Source: Hemileia vastatrix (lineage: Eukaryota > Basidiomycota > Pucciniomycetes > Pucciniales > Zaghouaniaceae). Taken from it: a stretch of DNA of 64,000 nt. The notes below the pieces were generated by a model, which was not told the DNA's origin, ran no database searches, and worked only from the letters and a program-made list of their open reading frames with translations. The position numbers and the translations under genes are program-made. Each line of letters starts with the position of its first letter. Position 1 is the stretch's first letter. The DNA lies in NCBI GenBank assembly GCA_030280995.1, contig JASXTE010000015.1, positions 22,588,501 through 22,652,500 of the forward strand, in the 5' to 3' direction. This document shows positions 43,249 through 54,383 of this stretch, piece by piece.

Positions 43249-44133
43249 CCATCTCATTACTCTGTGCTGGAACTCACCTTTTGATGAACTACAATGCTGT
43301 TTAAAAGAGCTTAGTGGTGTTGCCAAAGCAACAATCAGTGTTCCAAAACTTCTTGCTAATGGCTCCAATTGGCACAATTGGGATTGGAAAATTAAAATTG
43401 TCATGACTAATTATGTGGGAACCTCTTCTTATGCTACTAAGGATGTTACTTGCTCTTGTGATGATGCTATTGACCAATTGGCTTCGAAAATCATCTTTAA
43501 TACTATTTACATCTCACCTCAATGCCTCTTCCCTTCTGACAGCTCATGTCATACTGCTTATCTCACACTTTATAATAAGTTTTACCATGTGACTCACACA
43601 TCCTGTTTATCTCTCCTTAAAAGTCTCTTAGCCATAAATATCCAATCTTTTATGTCAGTTGCTAGACACTGCAAGAAAGTTGAGGAAACAATTGAAGCAA
43701 TTATCAGAATAGGTTTTTCCTTTACCAATAACTCTTTCAAAGCTATCATGCATCAGGCTTTTCTGTCTATTTCACAAACTGATCTATATAAAAGTGTCAG
43801 TTGAGAAATTGAAGTGAAGGGACAATTTCTTACCATGTCAGCAAATGACTATCTTACTGAAATGCTAAATTCAGAACACAACATTTCTCTGCTACATAAA
43901 TCAAATGAATCACCCAATGTTTCCAGTGTTACTGTAAATGCATTCAGGAATCTCCCTGACTGTCCACAATCAGTTAACTCCTACCTCCCTCTGAATGCAC
44001 AATGCAGATTTCATGACTGTGGTGCAACTAAACATATTCAACCTGACTTTCTATATAATCAACAATCTCCCTTCTATAGCCCCACTCTAAAAATGTATTT
44101 TGATCTACAACAAAAAATTAACAAAATTAGTTG
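43249..44133 (+). pseudogene. Copia gag remnant
   Basis: Frames around 43300-43804 contain LLANGSNWHNWDWKIKIVMT, the tryptophan motif that opens the gag-like domain of Copia elements, then a helical domain ending LYKSVS and a stop at 43802. A second piece (43814-44133) continues in another frame. No clear zinc knuckle survives, although ECPKSK-like cysteines occur later. The related relic at 61414-62163 has the same NDGSNWQTWVKN motif. Confidence 0.75.
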
Positions 44134-45209
44134 ATCATTGAAAGGTACTGGTGCTAATAAGGACAAAGTTAGGGTACGTTGTGGTGATCCAACATTGGCT
44201 GGGGCCTTTGTTGTGTAGTTTGGTACTGTTTTATGATGTCTTAAATGGAATTTATTTTTATTATGTGGTTTTTCTGGGCTCACAGTCTTAAAAATGGAGC
44301 TATGGGGCAAGACTATTATCATTGGATAGCCCTAGTTTTTCTCTATATTTTATGTTATGAAGGTATTTTTATATTTCAAGTTTTAAGGGCTCTTTTGGTC
44401 ACTTTTCATTTTTACTATAAGTTTTTAAAAAAATTTTTTGTGTTTTCTGGGATAACTTTAGGTCTTAAGGTTAAGTTCTTACTACCATTATATATCCCTG
44501 ATTTTTCTCTACATTTTATGTATTGATAATTTTTAGCATATTTTACGGTTTAAGGTGTTTTCTGTTTTTTTCTGGTTTTTTAGTTGTTATTAGTGGTTTT
44601 CTGGCTTCAGGAGGCCTGCCTGCCTCTACCATAGCATGCTGGGGAGCGCTTCTAGAGATTTTTTATGTAATTTGGCTGGAAGCAAAGTCAAATTAGTTTC
44701 TGTGCATAGATTTTTAGATGGGGGTTCTGTGTGTAAATACTGAATAAGACAGTTTGAGGCAACTTTAACTATCATACAACAATCTGGTAATTAGATCACT
44801 TTTTCTTACACTGTTTTCACTGTTTTTTGGCCACAATTGGCTGTTTTTGTTGCAAGGTGAGTTCTTCATTTAACTCTACTTTGGCAACCGGTTTCTCTGG
44901 TGTAGCTTTGAAACCTGCATCAAGTATTATTGCTGTTTTATGTGCAACAAGTGCACAGTGTGTTGGTTTTCTGGTGTGGATCTTTCTGAATTTCAGGTTC
45001 TCTTTTGTTTGTAGTTATCTGGGCTACTTGTCTTTGATTGTTAAGCAGTTGAGATGCTAGTGGAAGGGGTATAGTAACAGTCTTCAATTTGTTGTAGCAA
45101 ATTAATCTCACCTGGTATGTCTCAAAGGGACAGGGGATTTTCTCTCTGGTTTTTATCCAACTCCCTTGGTCAATGCCTATAGCTACTACTATAGGATTTT
45201 ATACAATGT
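44134..45209 (+). other. Non-coding stretch inside Copia element 1
   Basis: About 1 kb between gag and protease with only unrelated short frames, T/G-rich. It may be a decayed insertion or a badly degraded part of gag. No TIRs or LTRs were recognised at its ends. Confidence 0.4.
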
Positions 45210-46440
45210 ATGAAAGATGTCAATGACCATAATTTTGAGGTCAATACAAATTTACTAGAAGCACTATCCATGGAGTTCAATCAAATTGATCTGAAAGGTA
45301 TTGAGTGGCAGACTGAATCATCTCTTTCTGGGAATGAGGCCATAATAGATTCTGGTGCTACACATCATGTCACTGGAGATGTGAGTATAATGTCAAATTT
45401 TAAATATGTATCGCCTCATATTCCAGTAAAAGTGGAAACAAATTGTTCTCCTTCTTTCATTACCGGCACTAGTGATATTAAACTTGTAGGATTAGGATGT
45501 GTGGTTCTTCTAAAAATTGTCTTTTTTTGTTCTCCAGCCAGGACTACATTAATATCATTACTTGATTTAGTGAAAGCTGGAATGGTGTTTTCAATGTCTT
45601 CCAACAAAGAGTTGATACTTACACATGATGGTACTAATATTCTTTGTGGACAAATTGATGTAAATGGTAGACAATGGATTGTACATACTATAAAAAGTGA
45701 TAACCCAGCTTCTTTCCTTAATACAAACTTGTTTTCACCATACCCTGCTGCAACATCAGATACATCACTGCCTATTTCATTATCTAAAATTTTCATTGAT
45801 GATGTGAACTCAGGCACTTTCATTGGCCATATGCTGCCCCTGGTTCACTACTGGATTGGCACTGTCATTTGGGCCATACCAGTGATTGCACCCTTCAAAA
45901 ACTTATTGCACTAAATATTGGTCCAGGTTTACCTGTAGAATGCCCTAAAAGTAAAATTGATTGTGCAGATTGTGTAATTGCTAAGAGTGTTTGCAAAACC
46001 TCTTCCCAATGAGAGCTATCCCCTGAGTCCATGCTTTCTCTTGTAGTAGGTGACCTCATTGGTTCAATCAAAGATTCTACCATTAATGGTGGGTATAAGT
46101 GTGAAGCACTATTTTGGGACTTCTTCTCTACCTATGGTGATGTTTTCCTCCTTAAGAATAAAAGTGATGCCATGGGAGCTTTCAAGACATTTCATCATAG
46201 ACTAACTACTGTTACAGAGAAAAAAAAAATTTAGTCCTCAGAACAGACAGTGGCAAATTACATAGCAATGCAATGAAACTATATCTTGAATCTATTGGTG
46301 CTGTTCATGAAGTGACAATGCCTTATCATGCCAAACAAAATGGCACTGCTGAGTGTTTCAACTGGACAGTAGGCAACATTTCACATACTTCCCTATTGGC
46401 AAGTGGCTTACCTAAAATCTTCTGGGGCCTATCCTAAAAA
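45210..46440 (+). pseudogene. Copia protease and integrase remnant
   Basis: The protease motif AIIDSGATHHVTGD is at about 45342-45383. The integrase zinc-binding region is broken across frames near 45840-45990 (WHCHLGH-type, then CADCVIAKS). The catalytic core is seen as RTDSGKLHSNAMK and AKQNGTAE (about 46240-46350). Stops at 45912 and 46234 and a frameshift between frames make it non-functional. Confidence 0.82.
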
Positions 46441-46848
46441 TAGGCCTCTTTTGTTCATAATCAACTGCCAAATAGTAAAATCACCACCTCAACACCTCTT
46501 CAAATGGTATATGGTACTTGACCTAATTTTTCCAATATGAGAATCTTTGGGGAGAAAGCTTATAGAAATAAGAACAAAACTAGATAATTGAGCTCTGGAA
46601 TGTCAAGTTGTGGGATATTCAGAAAATAATGATGGCTGGCTATTCTGGAATAAAGAATCAGGCTGTCTTTTTTAATCAGCTATGGCAATGTTCCCCACTA
46701 AAGATCCTACTTCAATTAAAATAGGAAATCAAGCTCCAGTAACCACTCCTTCTAAAGGCTTGCTTCAATCCATCCTTAACTCACTATCTTTTGGAGACTT
46801 CACTGCTGAAAAATAAAAATTGATGAACAAGATTTAAGCATTGAAACC

Positions 46849-48396
46849 ATGCAAGTTGCCACTACTTGCTCACTGGTATCAATCCCCAACACCTATCTTC
46901 AAGCCATGAAATCACCAGAAGCTTCTAACTGGACATCTGCTTGCTCCAATGAGATGAATAATATGTCACATCTTAACATTTGGTCTGAAGTGATGCCTCC
47001 TTATGTGACCATTCTTCTCAAGGGCAAATGGGTATTTGCTATTAAACATTCACAAGAAGGCTCACCCATTAAATTTAAAGCTAGATTTGTTGCTAAAGGT
47101 TTCAAGCAGTGTGAGGGTGTTGCTTACAAAGATACATTTGCACCCACTTCTACCTTTTCCTCTCAAATAATACTTCTCACTCTAGTGGTAATGTTTGGCT
47201 GGAAAGTAAGGTCTTTTGATGTCACTGCTGCCTACTTACATTGCAATGTGGAAGAAGACCTATGGATTGAACCCCCACTTGGTATGAATGTCACAAAACC
47301 CAGAAATGTTCTTAAACTTCATAAAGCCCTTTATGGAACAAAGCAGGCAGCTCTCTGCTGGTGGTTACAAATTGCTGACAAATTGAAAACTTGAAGACTT
47401 TGGGTTTTAGTGCAAGTCAATATGATTTGAGTCTATATATTTTAAAAGAAGATTCCTCTACTGGGGTGCTTTGGCTGCATGTGGATGATGGAATTGTGAC
47501 AGGGAGTAGTGATGCAGTACTGAAAAAGCTGGAAAAGGGGTTGAATAAGGGGCTTGAGTGGTATTGTAGGTATGAGGGTTAAACGGGTATTGAAAGGTTT
47601 TTGAGCTTGAATGTCACAGACTCATTGACAAAGTTTTAGCTGATCATAATCCAGGTAGTCTAAAGAGTAAAACTACTCTTCCCCTGAACATCAAACTAGA
47701 ATCAGCCACTTCTGAAGATATAGGTATTAACTCAACCCATTACTTATCAATCATTGGAAGTCTGAATGATATAGCTATAGCTACACGTCCTGGTTTGTCA
47801 TTTTCAGTCAATTTTCTTGCCAGATTTCCCTCCAAACCTCTGGAATATCACTGGAAAGCACTATGTCACTTACTCTGATATCTGCAAGCCACAAAAGATC
47901 TCAAACTGAAACTTTATCCTTACTCTTTCATGAAACCTTCTCTGACAGTGTAATCTGATGCTTCATGGGACAGCAAATGAGCCAGGTCTACAAGTGGTCA
48001 CATTATCTATTTAAATGGATGTCCCATTTTATGGTCCTCCAAAAGACAGTTGACAGTCGCAGATTCAACATGCTTTGCAGAATGTACAGCTATGTCTCTA
48101 GCAACAAAAAGACACCATCTGGCTCTGTAATTTACTTTCTGACATATGTGGTGATATTGATAGTGTTTCTATTAAATGCAACAACAAAAGTGCTGTATCT
48201 TTGGCAAAGAATAACCCTTCCAATAAACAAACAAGACACTCAGACAGATATTTCTTTTTAGTTAATGAATAATTATATTGTAAAAATATAGTTTTGGATT
48301 GGGTAGCTGGTGGTACTGAACAACATGCGGATATCCTTACAAAAAATGTCAGACCAACTCTAACCGTAGAAAAGCAATATCAGTTGGGAGTCACTT
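46849..48396 (+). pseudogene. Copia reverse transcriptase and RNase H remnant
   Basis: RT begins with SPEASNWTSACSNEMNNM, then GKWVFAIKHSQEGSPIKFKA, RFVAKGFKQ and VRSFDVTAAYLHC; after a stop at 47394 it continues with LHVDDGIVTGS, the catalytic box (YVDD in most relatives). RNase H survives as NNKSAVSLAKNNPSNKQTRH and a C-terminal EQHADILTKN (about 48160-48360). There are several frameshifts. Dead. Confidence 0.85.
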
Positions 48397-48533
48397 AACA
48401 TTACCTTCTTTTTTTTTTTTTGTGGATTGTTGTCATTTTTATTTTTATTTTTCCTTTTCTTGCTATTATCCTATCTTCATTTATCTTCTTTTGTTTCTGG
48501 CAGTTTTCTTACTGTGATAGATAAGTGGGGGGC

Positions 48534-48653
48534 TGTTATGTACTTGGACATATGAGAGCCTAACTAACACGTGATCCATGTATATAAATTGTAATGTGTG
48601 CGTCTGACTAACTCCAATTCTTCTTGGAGTTCAGTTTCTGATGCATCATTACA
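48534..48653 (+). repeat. 3' LTR of Copia element 1 (120 bp)
   Basis: TGTTATGTAC...CATCATTACA, preceded by the purine-rich tract AGATAAGTGGGGGG (48520-48532) and followed by the target duplication CATAC. Confidence 0.9.
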
Positions 48654-48705
48654 CATACAGCTAAGTCATAAAAGCATGTGGAACATTTGACAAAAAAAAA
48701 TTGTA

Positions 48706-49906
48706 CAGTGGCCGGACAAAAATTTCCACCTGTTTTTTTTTTCTCATAACTCAGCAACTATCCATTCTACATACATGGTCCTAATATCTTTCCAACTCTA
48801 ACCACCATGTAGAAAACAGCCATAACATTTATTTTTTCATTAGATGACATTTTTATAAAAAAAAACCCAAATTTGAAATTTCGTAAATTCAAAATTTGAG
48901 AATGAGCAAGGTGACAAGGCCATGCCTTTCAGCATTGAAACTAGAGAGTATGATAAGACATTTCATCAAAAAAAATTGTTGAAAAATGATTAAAAAAAAA
49001 GTTACCTCACCTTACCAGTGGGTGGAGCCACCCTCAGCATCAACAACAGCCTGCATCCTAGCAGGCATGGATGCAACTAAATTGTCTAGTATGTTGCTCG
49101 GAAGGTTGTCCCAAGCCATTTGAATGGCCTCACGCATCTGAGGGATCGTTTTTGGTTGATAAAGTTGAGAAATAGAATCTTTGATTTCTCACCATACATT
49201 CTCAATTGGATTGAGATCAGGAGACTACGCTGGCCTTGCGTAATTTAATCACATCACGGAATTGAGCAGAAAGGTGTGAGGTGTGAATTGTGAGGTGTTA
49301 ATGAATGGCTTTTTTTTTCAGCAGCTCGGCTATGGAATCCAACTTTGTGTGCACACCTTTGAAGTGTACGAGGTGAGATTTCATTGGTAAGTGTGTCTGT
49401 AATTTCAGCTAATGTTGATCTTCTGTTTTTTGACAGGACTTGGCTGATTTCCCAAAGGTCACGATCAGAAGAAATGCGAGGTCAGCCAGGGTGTTGGACA
49501 GTTTCCACTGTGCCAGTGATATCATGTTTCTTGATGATATCACGCACAGTGGCCCAAGGAATCCCATAACACCTTGATATTTGGTATGGATTGGCCCCCC
49601 ACATTGACATGCCAACTATCTTCGTCTTCTCTTCAGTCGTCAAGTGCCTCTTTTTGGCTCGGGCTCGTGTCATAGGTGCAGGGGTCAGGTGAAAATGCAG
49701 GTAAGGATTGAACTTAAAAAATTAATAAGAAAAAGAAAGAGAAAAACAAAAAAAAAGTGATATTAGTAAAATATAAAAGAAAAATGAGAAATCGGTACTT
49801 ACCTTGAGGTGTGAGTGGTGTTGGTGGTGGTAGCAGGAAGAAAAAAAAAAAAAGCTGATAATCCGGATTATGCATGCATCAGGTGAAAATTTCAGTCCGG
49901 CCACTG
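48706..49906 (-). mobile_element. Tc1/mariner-like transposon 1 (1201 bp, TA target duplication)
   Basis: TIRs start CAGTGGCCGGACAAAAATTT at the left and have the inverted match ending GTCCGGCCACTG at the right, with TA on both sides (48704-48705, 49907-49908). The transposase remnant reads on the minus strand. The same TIRs bound a second, shorter copy at 50179-51050. Confidence 0.9.
49013..49673 (-). pseudogene. Tc1-like transposase, internally deleted
   Basis: The N-terminal helix-turn-helix begins at 49673 (RAKKRHLTTEEKTKIVGMS, YGIPWATVRDIIKK). The catalytic C-terminus near 49240-49190 reads SPDLNPIENVW, with the third acidic residue of the DDE triad. The last residues, DNLPSNILDNLVASMPARM, end at a stop near 49013. 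The central part with the first two aspartates is missing, at least one frameshift lies near 49490, and TAG and TGA codons flank SPDLNPIENVW. About 660 nt remain of the roughly 1 kb usual for Tc1 transposases, so the copy cannot move itself. Confidence 0.85.
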
Positions 49907-50178
49907 TACATAAAAGTTGTTCTCACCAAAAAAAAAAAAAAAAAAAAAAGATTTGCCTATTCAAAAAGGGGGAAGGGGGAGTCTGTAGATACTTCCTATT
50001 GAATAGGCAAATCATTTTTTTATTTTTTATTTTTTATTTTCATGAGCAAAACTTTTTTTATTTTTTTTTATTTTTTTTTTAGTCGAAAAAATTCCGCAAG
50101 AATATATGTATGTACTATCCAGTTAGAGAATCCCTTCAGTTTTTATGACGTGAGAAGGTATGTATGTTTATACAGCTG

Positions 50179-51050
50179 TACAGTGGCCGGATAATAATTT
50201 CCACCTGTTTTTTTTTTCCTCCTAAATCCCTTAATAGTCACTCTACAGACATGAGCTTGTACATTTCTAACTCATACGACCATGTAGAATAGGACTGTCA
50301 CAAAATAAACTCAGCCGGACACCAATTCGTAGAAAGATTACACTTTTTGAAAAAACATCATTCTTGAAATCGACAACGAGCAAGTTGACAAGTCTATCCT
50401 TTTTCTTAATGAAAGGGTTGGGGTTGGTATGAGCATTGAGCAAAAAAGATTGGTGAAAAGTGGACAAAAATTGAGCCAAAAAAGCATCACCAAGATGTAG
50501 CTTTACTATTTGCTTCCCTGGCAACTTTCACCTTTGAAAGAAAAGATGCAATCAAGTTTCCGAAATATGGTCGGAAAATCCATTCCAAGCCTATTTAAAG
50601 GTATTAAACATAGCAGGAACTGTCATTGGGTGATAAAATTACAAAACTATATTTTTGAGGTGTTTTCATGTGTTTGAAACAAGGCTTGAATAATGTGATT
50701 GGATTGCGCCAGGAGCACAGATTGTGTATTAATTTGAATAGGATGTAGATGGTTTAACTATTGTGATCTTCATTTCATTGATGAGATGTCTTTTGCGAGC
50801 TGAGGACCCTGTCGTAGTTTGAGTGAAAAGCGAAAAAAAAAAAAAGGTAAATATTGGATAAGACATTAATGAGTCAGTTTGGCAAGAAAAGAGAAAGAAT
50901 GGACAAATTACCAAAATGTGAAATGTAAATCATAAAATTAGTATGATCTTGAGGCGTGAGTAGCAATGGTGGTGGTGTTAGGAAGAAGAAAAAAAAGGCC
51001 GATAACCGGGATTATGGATGCACCGGGTGAAAATTTCGGTCAGGCCACTG
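50179..51050 (-). mobile_element. Tc1-like element 2, deletion derivative (872 bp)
   Basis: Its TIRs CAGTGGCCGGATAATAATTT and the inverted end GGTCAGGCCACTG match element 1, with TA on both sides (50177-50178, 51051-51052). Near its right end it keeps a trace of the transposase N-terminus on the minus strand (SARKRHLINEMKITIV, about 50760-50810) and the GATAACCGGGATTATGGATG subterminal region shared with element 1. No catalytic domain is left. Confidence 0.85.
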
Positions 51051-51052
51051 TA

Positions 51053-51790
51053 CATATTTGGGGAAAAAAAAAGAGCAGGGTTTTCCCAAAGAGCTGTAAA
51101 TAGTGTTGAGTTTCTCTGATTATTAGATGATCCCAGTTAATTTAAGTTAATTTTAATTATACATTTTTGATTTCATTTATCACCCTTGAAATACATTTCT
51201 TTACCAGAAAGAAAAAAAAAAAAGATTGTCAATACTATGTTTTTATTTTAATGTTTTTGCATCTCAATTCAAAAAACTTTTCAAATTTGTATGTACAACA
51301 TACCCTGGTGAGAAAGAATGTTTGAAATCAAACGAATTCAAAAAGCAAGGGTGATTTGATATGCAGAGACATATCCAAGTTCAAATCTAACTGGGCATGT
51401 TTGTGTGTGTGTGTGTGTGCATAGGTTAATCTGCCATTAAGAGTGTAAAGTAGAATCTTAGAACAAAAGAAATGGGTTATAGTCCCAACAATCACTCTGT
51501 AATAATTTATAGGAATGAATGCAACCCAGAAAAAAAAAAACAAAGACAATTATGGGAGGATAAGAAAAGAGCCTTATATCTCATTTCTCATGACCAAGCT
51601 GAACATTTTGAGTTCAACTAAGTGTGTACATCAAGACAAAAAAAGGTAGTCAAAGCACAATTAATGGAGATGAGAAGATTAATTATGCATCCAAGTTAGA
51701 GTTAGTTGGCAATCAATTTAATTTCATTTCATTTCATTCAAATGACAAGACAGTGTGCGTGTATGTTAGATGATGGAGGATGGGATGAGA
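51053..51790. other. Gene-free flank with simple repeats
   Basis: AT-rich DNA with A-runs, a GT tract (about 51400-51420) and TTTCA repeats (about 51722-51738). It is the 3' flank of the small minus-strand gene. No ORF is supported. Confidence 0.55.
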
Positions 51791-52271
51791 TTAGCGCAAC
51801 TTGGAAGCGACGAGGGCAAAAGGATCACGATCAGAGTTAAGCGGGACGACTGTAGGACAAGGGAAGGGATGAGAAGGAAGAAAGAACGCTATAGTTATAG
51901 TTAGAGAGGAAGAGGAAGGATACCAGGTAGGAAAGCATTTGAGAGATCGATGAGTTCGTCGGTGCCGTTGAGGATGTCGAGATGAATGTTTGAGCGTGGG
52001 AGGAGAGAGAAGGCTACAGGCTGAGCAGGGAGAGGAGCAGTAGCATCGCCAGCAAAAGACTTGGAGGGGTGGAAGAAGAAGAGTGAGGATGGATGGATGG
52101 ATAAACAAAGCGATGAATCAAGGTACGTACGGTTGCATGGATGGTGCGAATGTCGTTGGATGCTCTGAGAGGGAGAGCGATGCCATAGACAGCGCGATGG
52201 AAGGGCGTCTTGCTGATGAGATGGGGATGGTGGGAGCGGGAGAGATGAGCAGCGAGTGGATGAGTATGCAT
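51791..52271 (-). CDS. Unrecognised 111-residue protein, three exons
   Basis: Proposed exons on the minus strand are 52271-52131, 52059-51924 and 51849-51791, exactly 336 nt including TAA. Donors GTACGT and GTATCC and acceptors CCAAG and CCTACAG keep phase throughout. The product begins MHTHPLAAHLSRSHHPHLIS, has a middle segment RAVYGIALPLRASNDIRTIH and ends SDRDPFALVASKLR. It has no clear signal peptide, membrane helix or known motif. I do not recognise the family. Real-gene status rests on three frame-consistent exons and the head-to-head position next to UBC6 with a 141-bp shared upstream region. The acceptor of intron 1 lacks a strong pyrimidine tract, and an alternative start is possible. 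Confidence 0.6.
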
Positions 52272-52412
52272 CGTGACCGGTCACAGCCTTCGAGCTGGGT
52301 CACATCCCGTGGCACCCTGCAACATGCATACCCTCCTTCCATATTGCATACGCCCTTTCCTTTCCTTCTTTCCTTCTTTCCTTCTTTCCTGCTTTCTTTC
52401 TCCACTTCAACC
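52272..52412. promoter_or_regulatory. Bidirectional promoter region between the 111-aa gene and UBC6
   Basis: The 141 bp between the two divergent start codons. A pyrimidine tract of TTCC/TTCT repeats (about 52345-52405) lies just before the UBC6 ATG, a common fungal promoter or 5' UTR feature. CGTGACCGGTCACAGC near 52270 contains the palindrome GTGACCGGTCAC. No TATA box is evident. Confidence 0.6.
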
Positions 52413-52490
52413 ATGGCTACAAAACAGGCTCACAAACGTCTCATGAAGGTCTGCCAATCCTCTTCTCCTCTTCTCTCTCTCTCACACTTA

Positions 52491-52521
<31 letters not shown>

Positions 52522-52723
52522 TCTCACTTACTCTCGCTCGTCTCCAATCAGGAACATGCCGATTTGATCAAGGCTCCCCCGCCCTACATCATTGCTCGTC
52601 CAAAGGAGTCCGATATCCTCGAATGGCACTACATCATTCGCGGGCCTCCTGAAACCCCCTACGAGGGCGGCGAATGTTCGCTTGTCTTGTCTTTCTCTTC
52701 CCTTCATCTCACTTTGTTCTCAT

Positions 52724-52759
<36 letters not shown>

Positions 52760-53701
52760 TTTTAAATATATATTCTCCAGTCTGGGGAACCGTCATCTTT
52801 CCTTCTGACTGTCAGTATCATCTCTCTCTCTCTCTCTGTCTCTCTCTTTCTGATCATTAACTTGTTTTTATTTCATTCCTCTTTTATCTATTTATATAGA
52901 CCCCTTCAAACCTCCCGGTATCAAAATGATCACTCCATCCGGAAGGTTTCAGCCAGATCGTAAAATATGCACTTCAATGAGTGACTACCACCCTGGAACT
53001 TGTTGAGTCTCACCTTTCTCATTCATTCATTTCACAACTTGTCTCGTTCTTACTTTTTTACCTTGAATTTTTTTATTTTTTTATTTTATTTTTTTTAGGG
53101 AATCCTGCTTGGAGTGTTGCCACAATGTTATTCACTCTTCTTATCGTTCTTTCTTGCTGTAACTTTATATGCTAATGCTCGTTTTTTTATCTTCTATTGA
53201 TATTTACAGTCTAACTGGTCTCCTGTCTTTCATGGTCGCCGAAGAAATGACCACCGGAAGCGTTCGCTGCAGTGATTCAGACAGAAGGATATATGCCAAG
53301 CGGTCCCATGCATTCAACATGTATGTCTTCTACCTTCTTCTTAAGGTTTCTCTACTACACTTCATTCATCCTTAATCGTTTGTTTCAGCACACAACCAAA
53401 GTTTCGACACATATTTCCCGAACATTTAGATCCTTATCGTGCAATCGATTTGCCCAATATGGGTGATCCCAAGCCTACTCCTTCCCTTTCAACTCCCCCT
53501 CTATCAACTCCTCTAGTAAATCAATCTGTCACCCCAAAATCTTCTCCGCAAAGTTCGGCTCCCGTCGGCTCTTCGCCTGTAGTCACATCGGCTGGTGTCT
53601 ACGATCGAGTTGTTCCAAAATCTTTTATCAGCAGGCCTTGGGTTAAAGCCAGTCTGGCGGCTGTTAGCTTATGGATGATCCTTTCATGGCTCATCAGTTG
53701 A
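52413..53701 (+). CDS. UBC6: Ubiquitin-conjugating enzyme E2, Ubc6/UBE2J2 type (7 exons)
   Basis: Exons 52413-52448, 52552-52675, 52781-52810, 52900-53001, 53099-53126, 53210-53320 and 53389-53701 give 247 residues with all phases matching. The start [13 protein letters not shown] and the motifs [33 protein letters not shown] and [18 protein letters not shown] are those of Ubc6. The active cysteine (KICTSMSD) falls at residue 87, the same number as in yeast Ubc6. A Ser/Pro-rich linker leads to a C-terminal tail anchor ([19 protein letters not shown]), which places the enzyme on the ER membrane with its catalytic domain in the cytosol. Known role of the family: passing ubiquitin to ER-associated degradation substrates with Doa10-type ligases. 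Introns are 68-105 nt; intron 2 holds a long T-run and intron 1 CT and CA repeats. Confidence 0.97.
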
Positions 53702-54342
53702 AATCTGCCTTCACTTATTTTTGTTCTTCCCTCATGAACTTTTTTTTTTTTTTTTTTTTTTTTTTGTGTGGGTGTGTGTGTGCGCGCGTGTGGAGTGGAT
53801 GTCACACCTCGTCAAGATGTGGTAATAACGTGTAATAATGGTCCACACGAATTTCTTCATAGGTTCTTCCGTTCAAAACACATCATCATGCTTATATTTG
53901 TTCGTTTTTTTTTTCTGTAACAAAAGATGTGTAAAAAAATATTAAAAAAAGAAATAAAAACAAAATAAAATAAAAGCAACATAAAGTTTTATAAAAAAAA
54001 TTAAAATTCATAATTAACAGTTAAATATTGAATCGCTACGTATGTTGATTTACCTTTTTTTTCATTTTATTTTGGATGGTTTTATAAAAAGGAGCGAATA
54101 GCTTTTATATAGATGAAATAATATTACACTCTGTTTGGGCTGTTATCATTTTTTTTTCTGTCTTATCCCCATCTTTCTTCTTGACAATTGATATACATAC
54201 ACAAATGCTCCTTTTACTCACTTACTTACTTTAGCTCGTTAGCCTTCGCCCCCCTCACTTAGCGTAACATCGCTTGATTTGTCAGTAGTTTGTTATTGAT
54301 CGGTTTGAAATGAATTTATTACGATTATGGTTTTTGTTTTTA

Positions 54343-54383
<41 letters not shown>

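Larger units (their letters stand above)
42703..48653 (+). mobile_element. Decayed Ty1/Copia retrotransposon 1
   Basis: Two short LTRs of 120 bp each (42703-42822 and 48534-48653), flanked by CATAC on both sides (42698-42702, 48654-48658). Inside, in order: gag, protease, integrase, RT, RNase H. Integrase before RT identifies Copia. Every domain is broken by stops or frameshifts. The first base pair of the 5' LTR has changed (TTTTATTTAC against TGTTATGTAC). Confidence 0.93.
48658..50100. mobile_element. MITE-like element, family B, copy 2, split by a Tc1-like insertion
   Basis: The left part, 48658 to about 48703 (CAGCTAAGTCATAAAAGCAT...), matches the left TIR of family B copy 1. The sequence resumes at about 49909 (AAAAGTTGTTCTC, then GATTTGCCTATTCAAAA and its inverted partner) and reaches ATTCCGCAAG at 50100. 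Tc1-like element 1 lies between the two halves. The right terminal bases beyond 50100 are degraded. TA precedes the left end (48656-48657). Confidence 0.7.

Noticed and set aside
50267..50524. 85-codon minus ORF inside Tc1-like element 2
   Set aside because: No transposase motif; lies between TIRs in deleted internal sequence.
52083..52652. 189-codon plus ORF across the UBC6 promoter
   Set aside because: Runs through the divergent gene, a CT-rich promoter and UBC6 intron 1 in the wrong frame; no homology.
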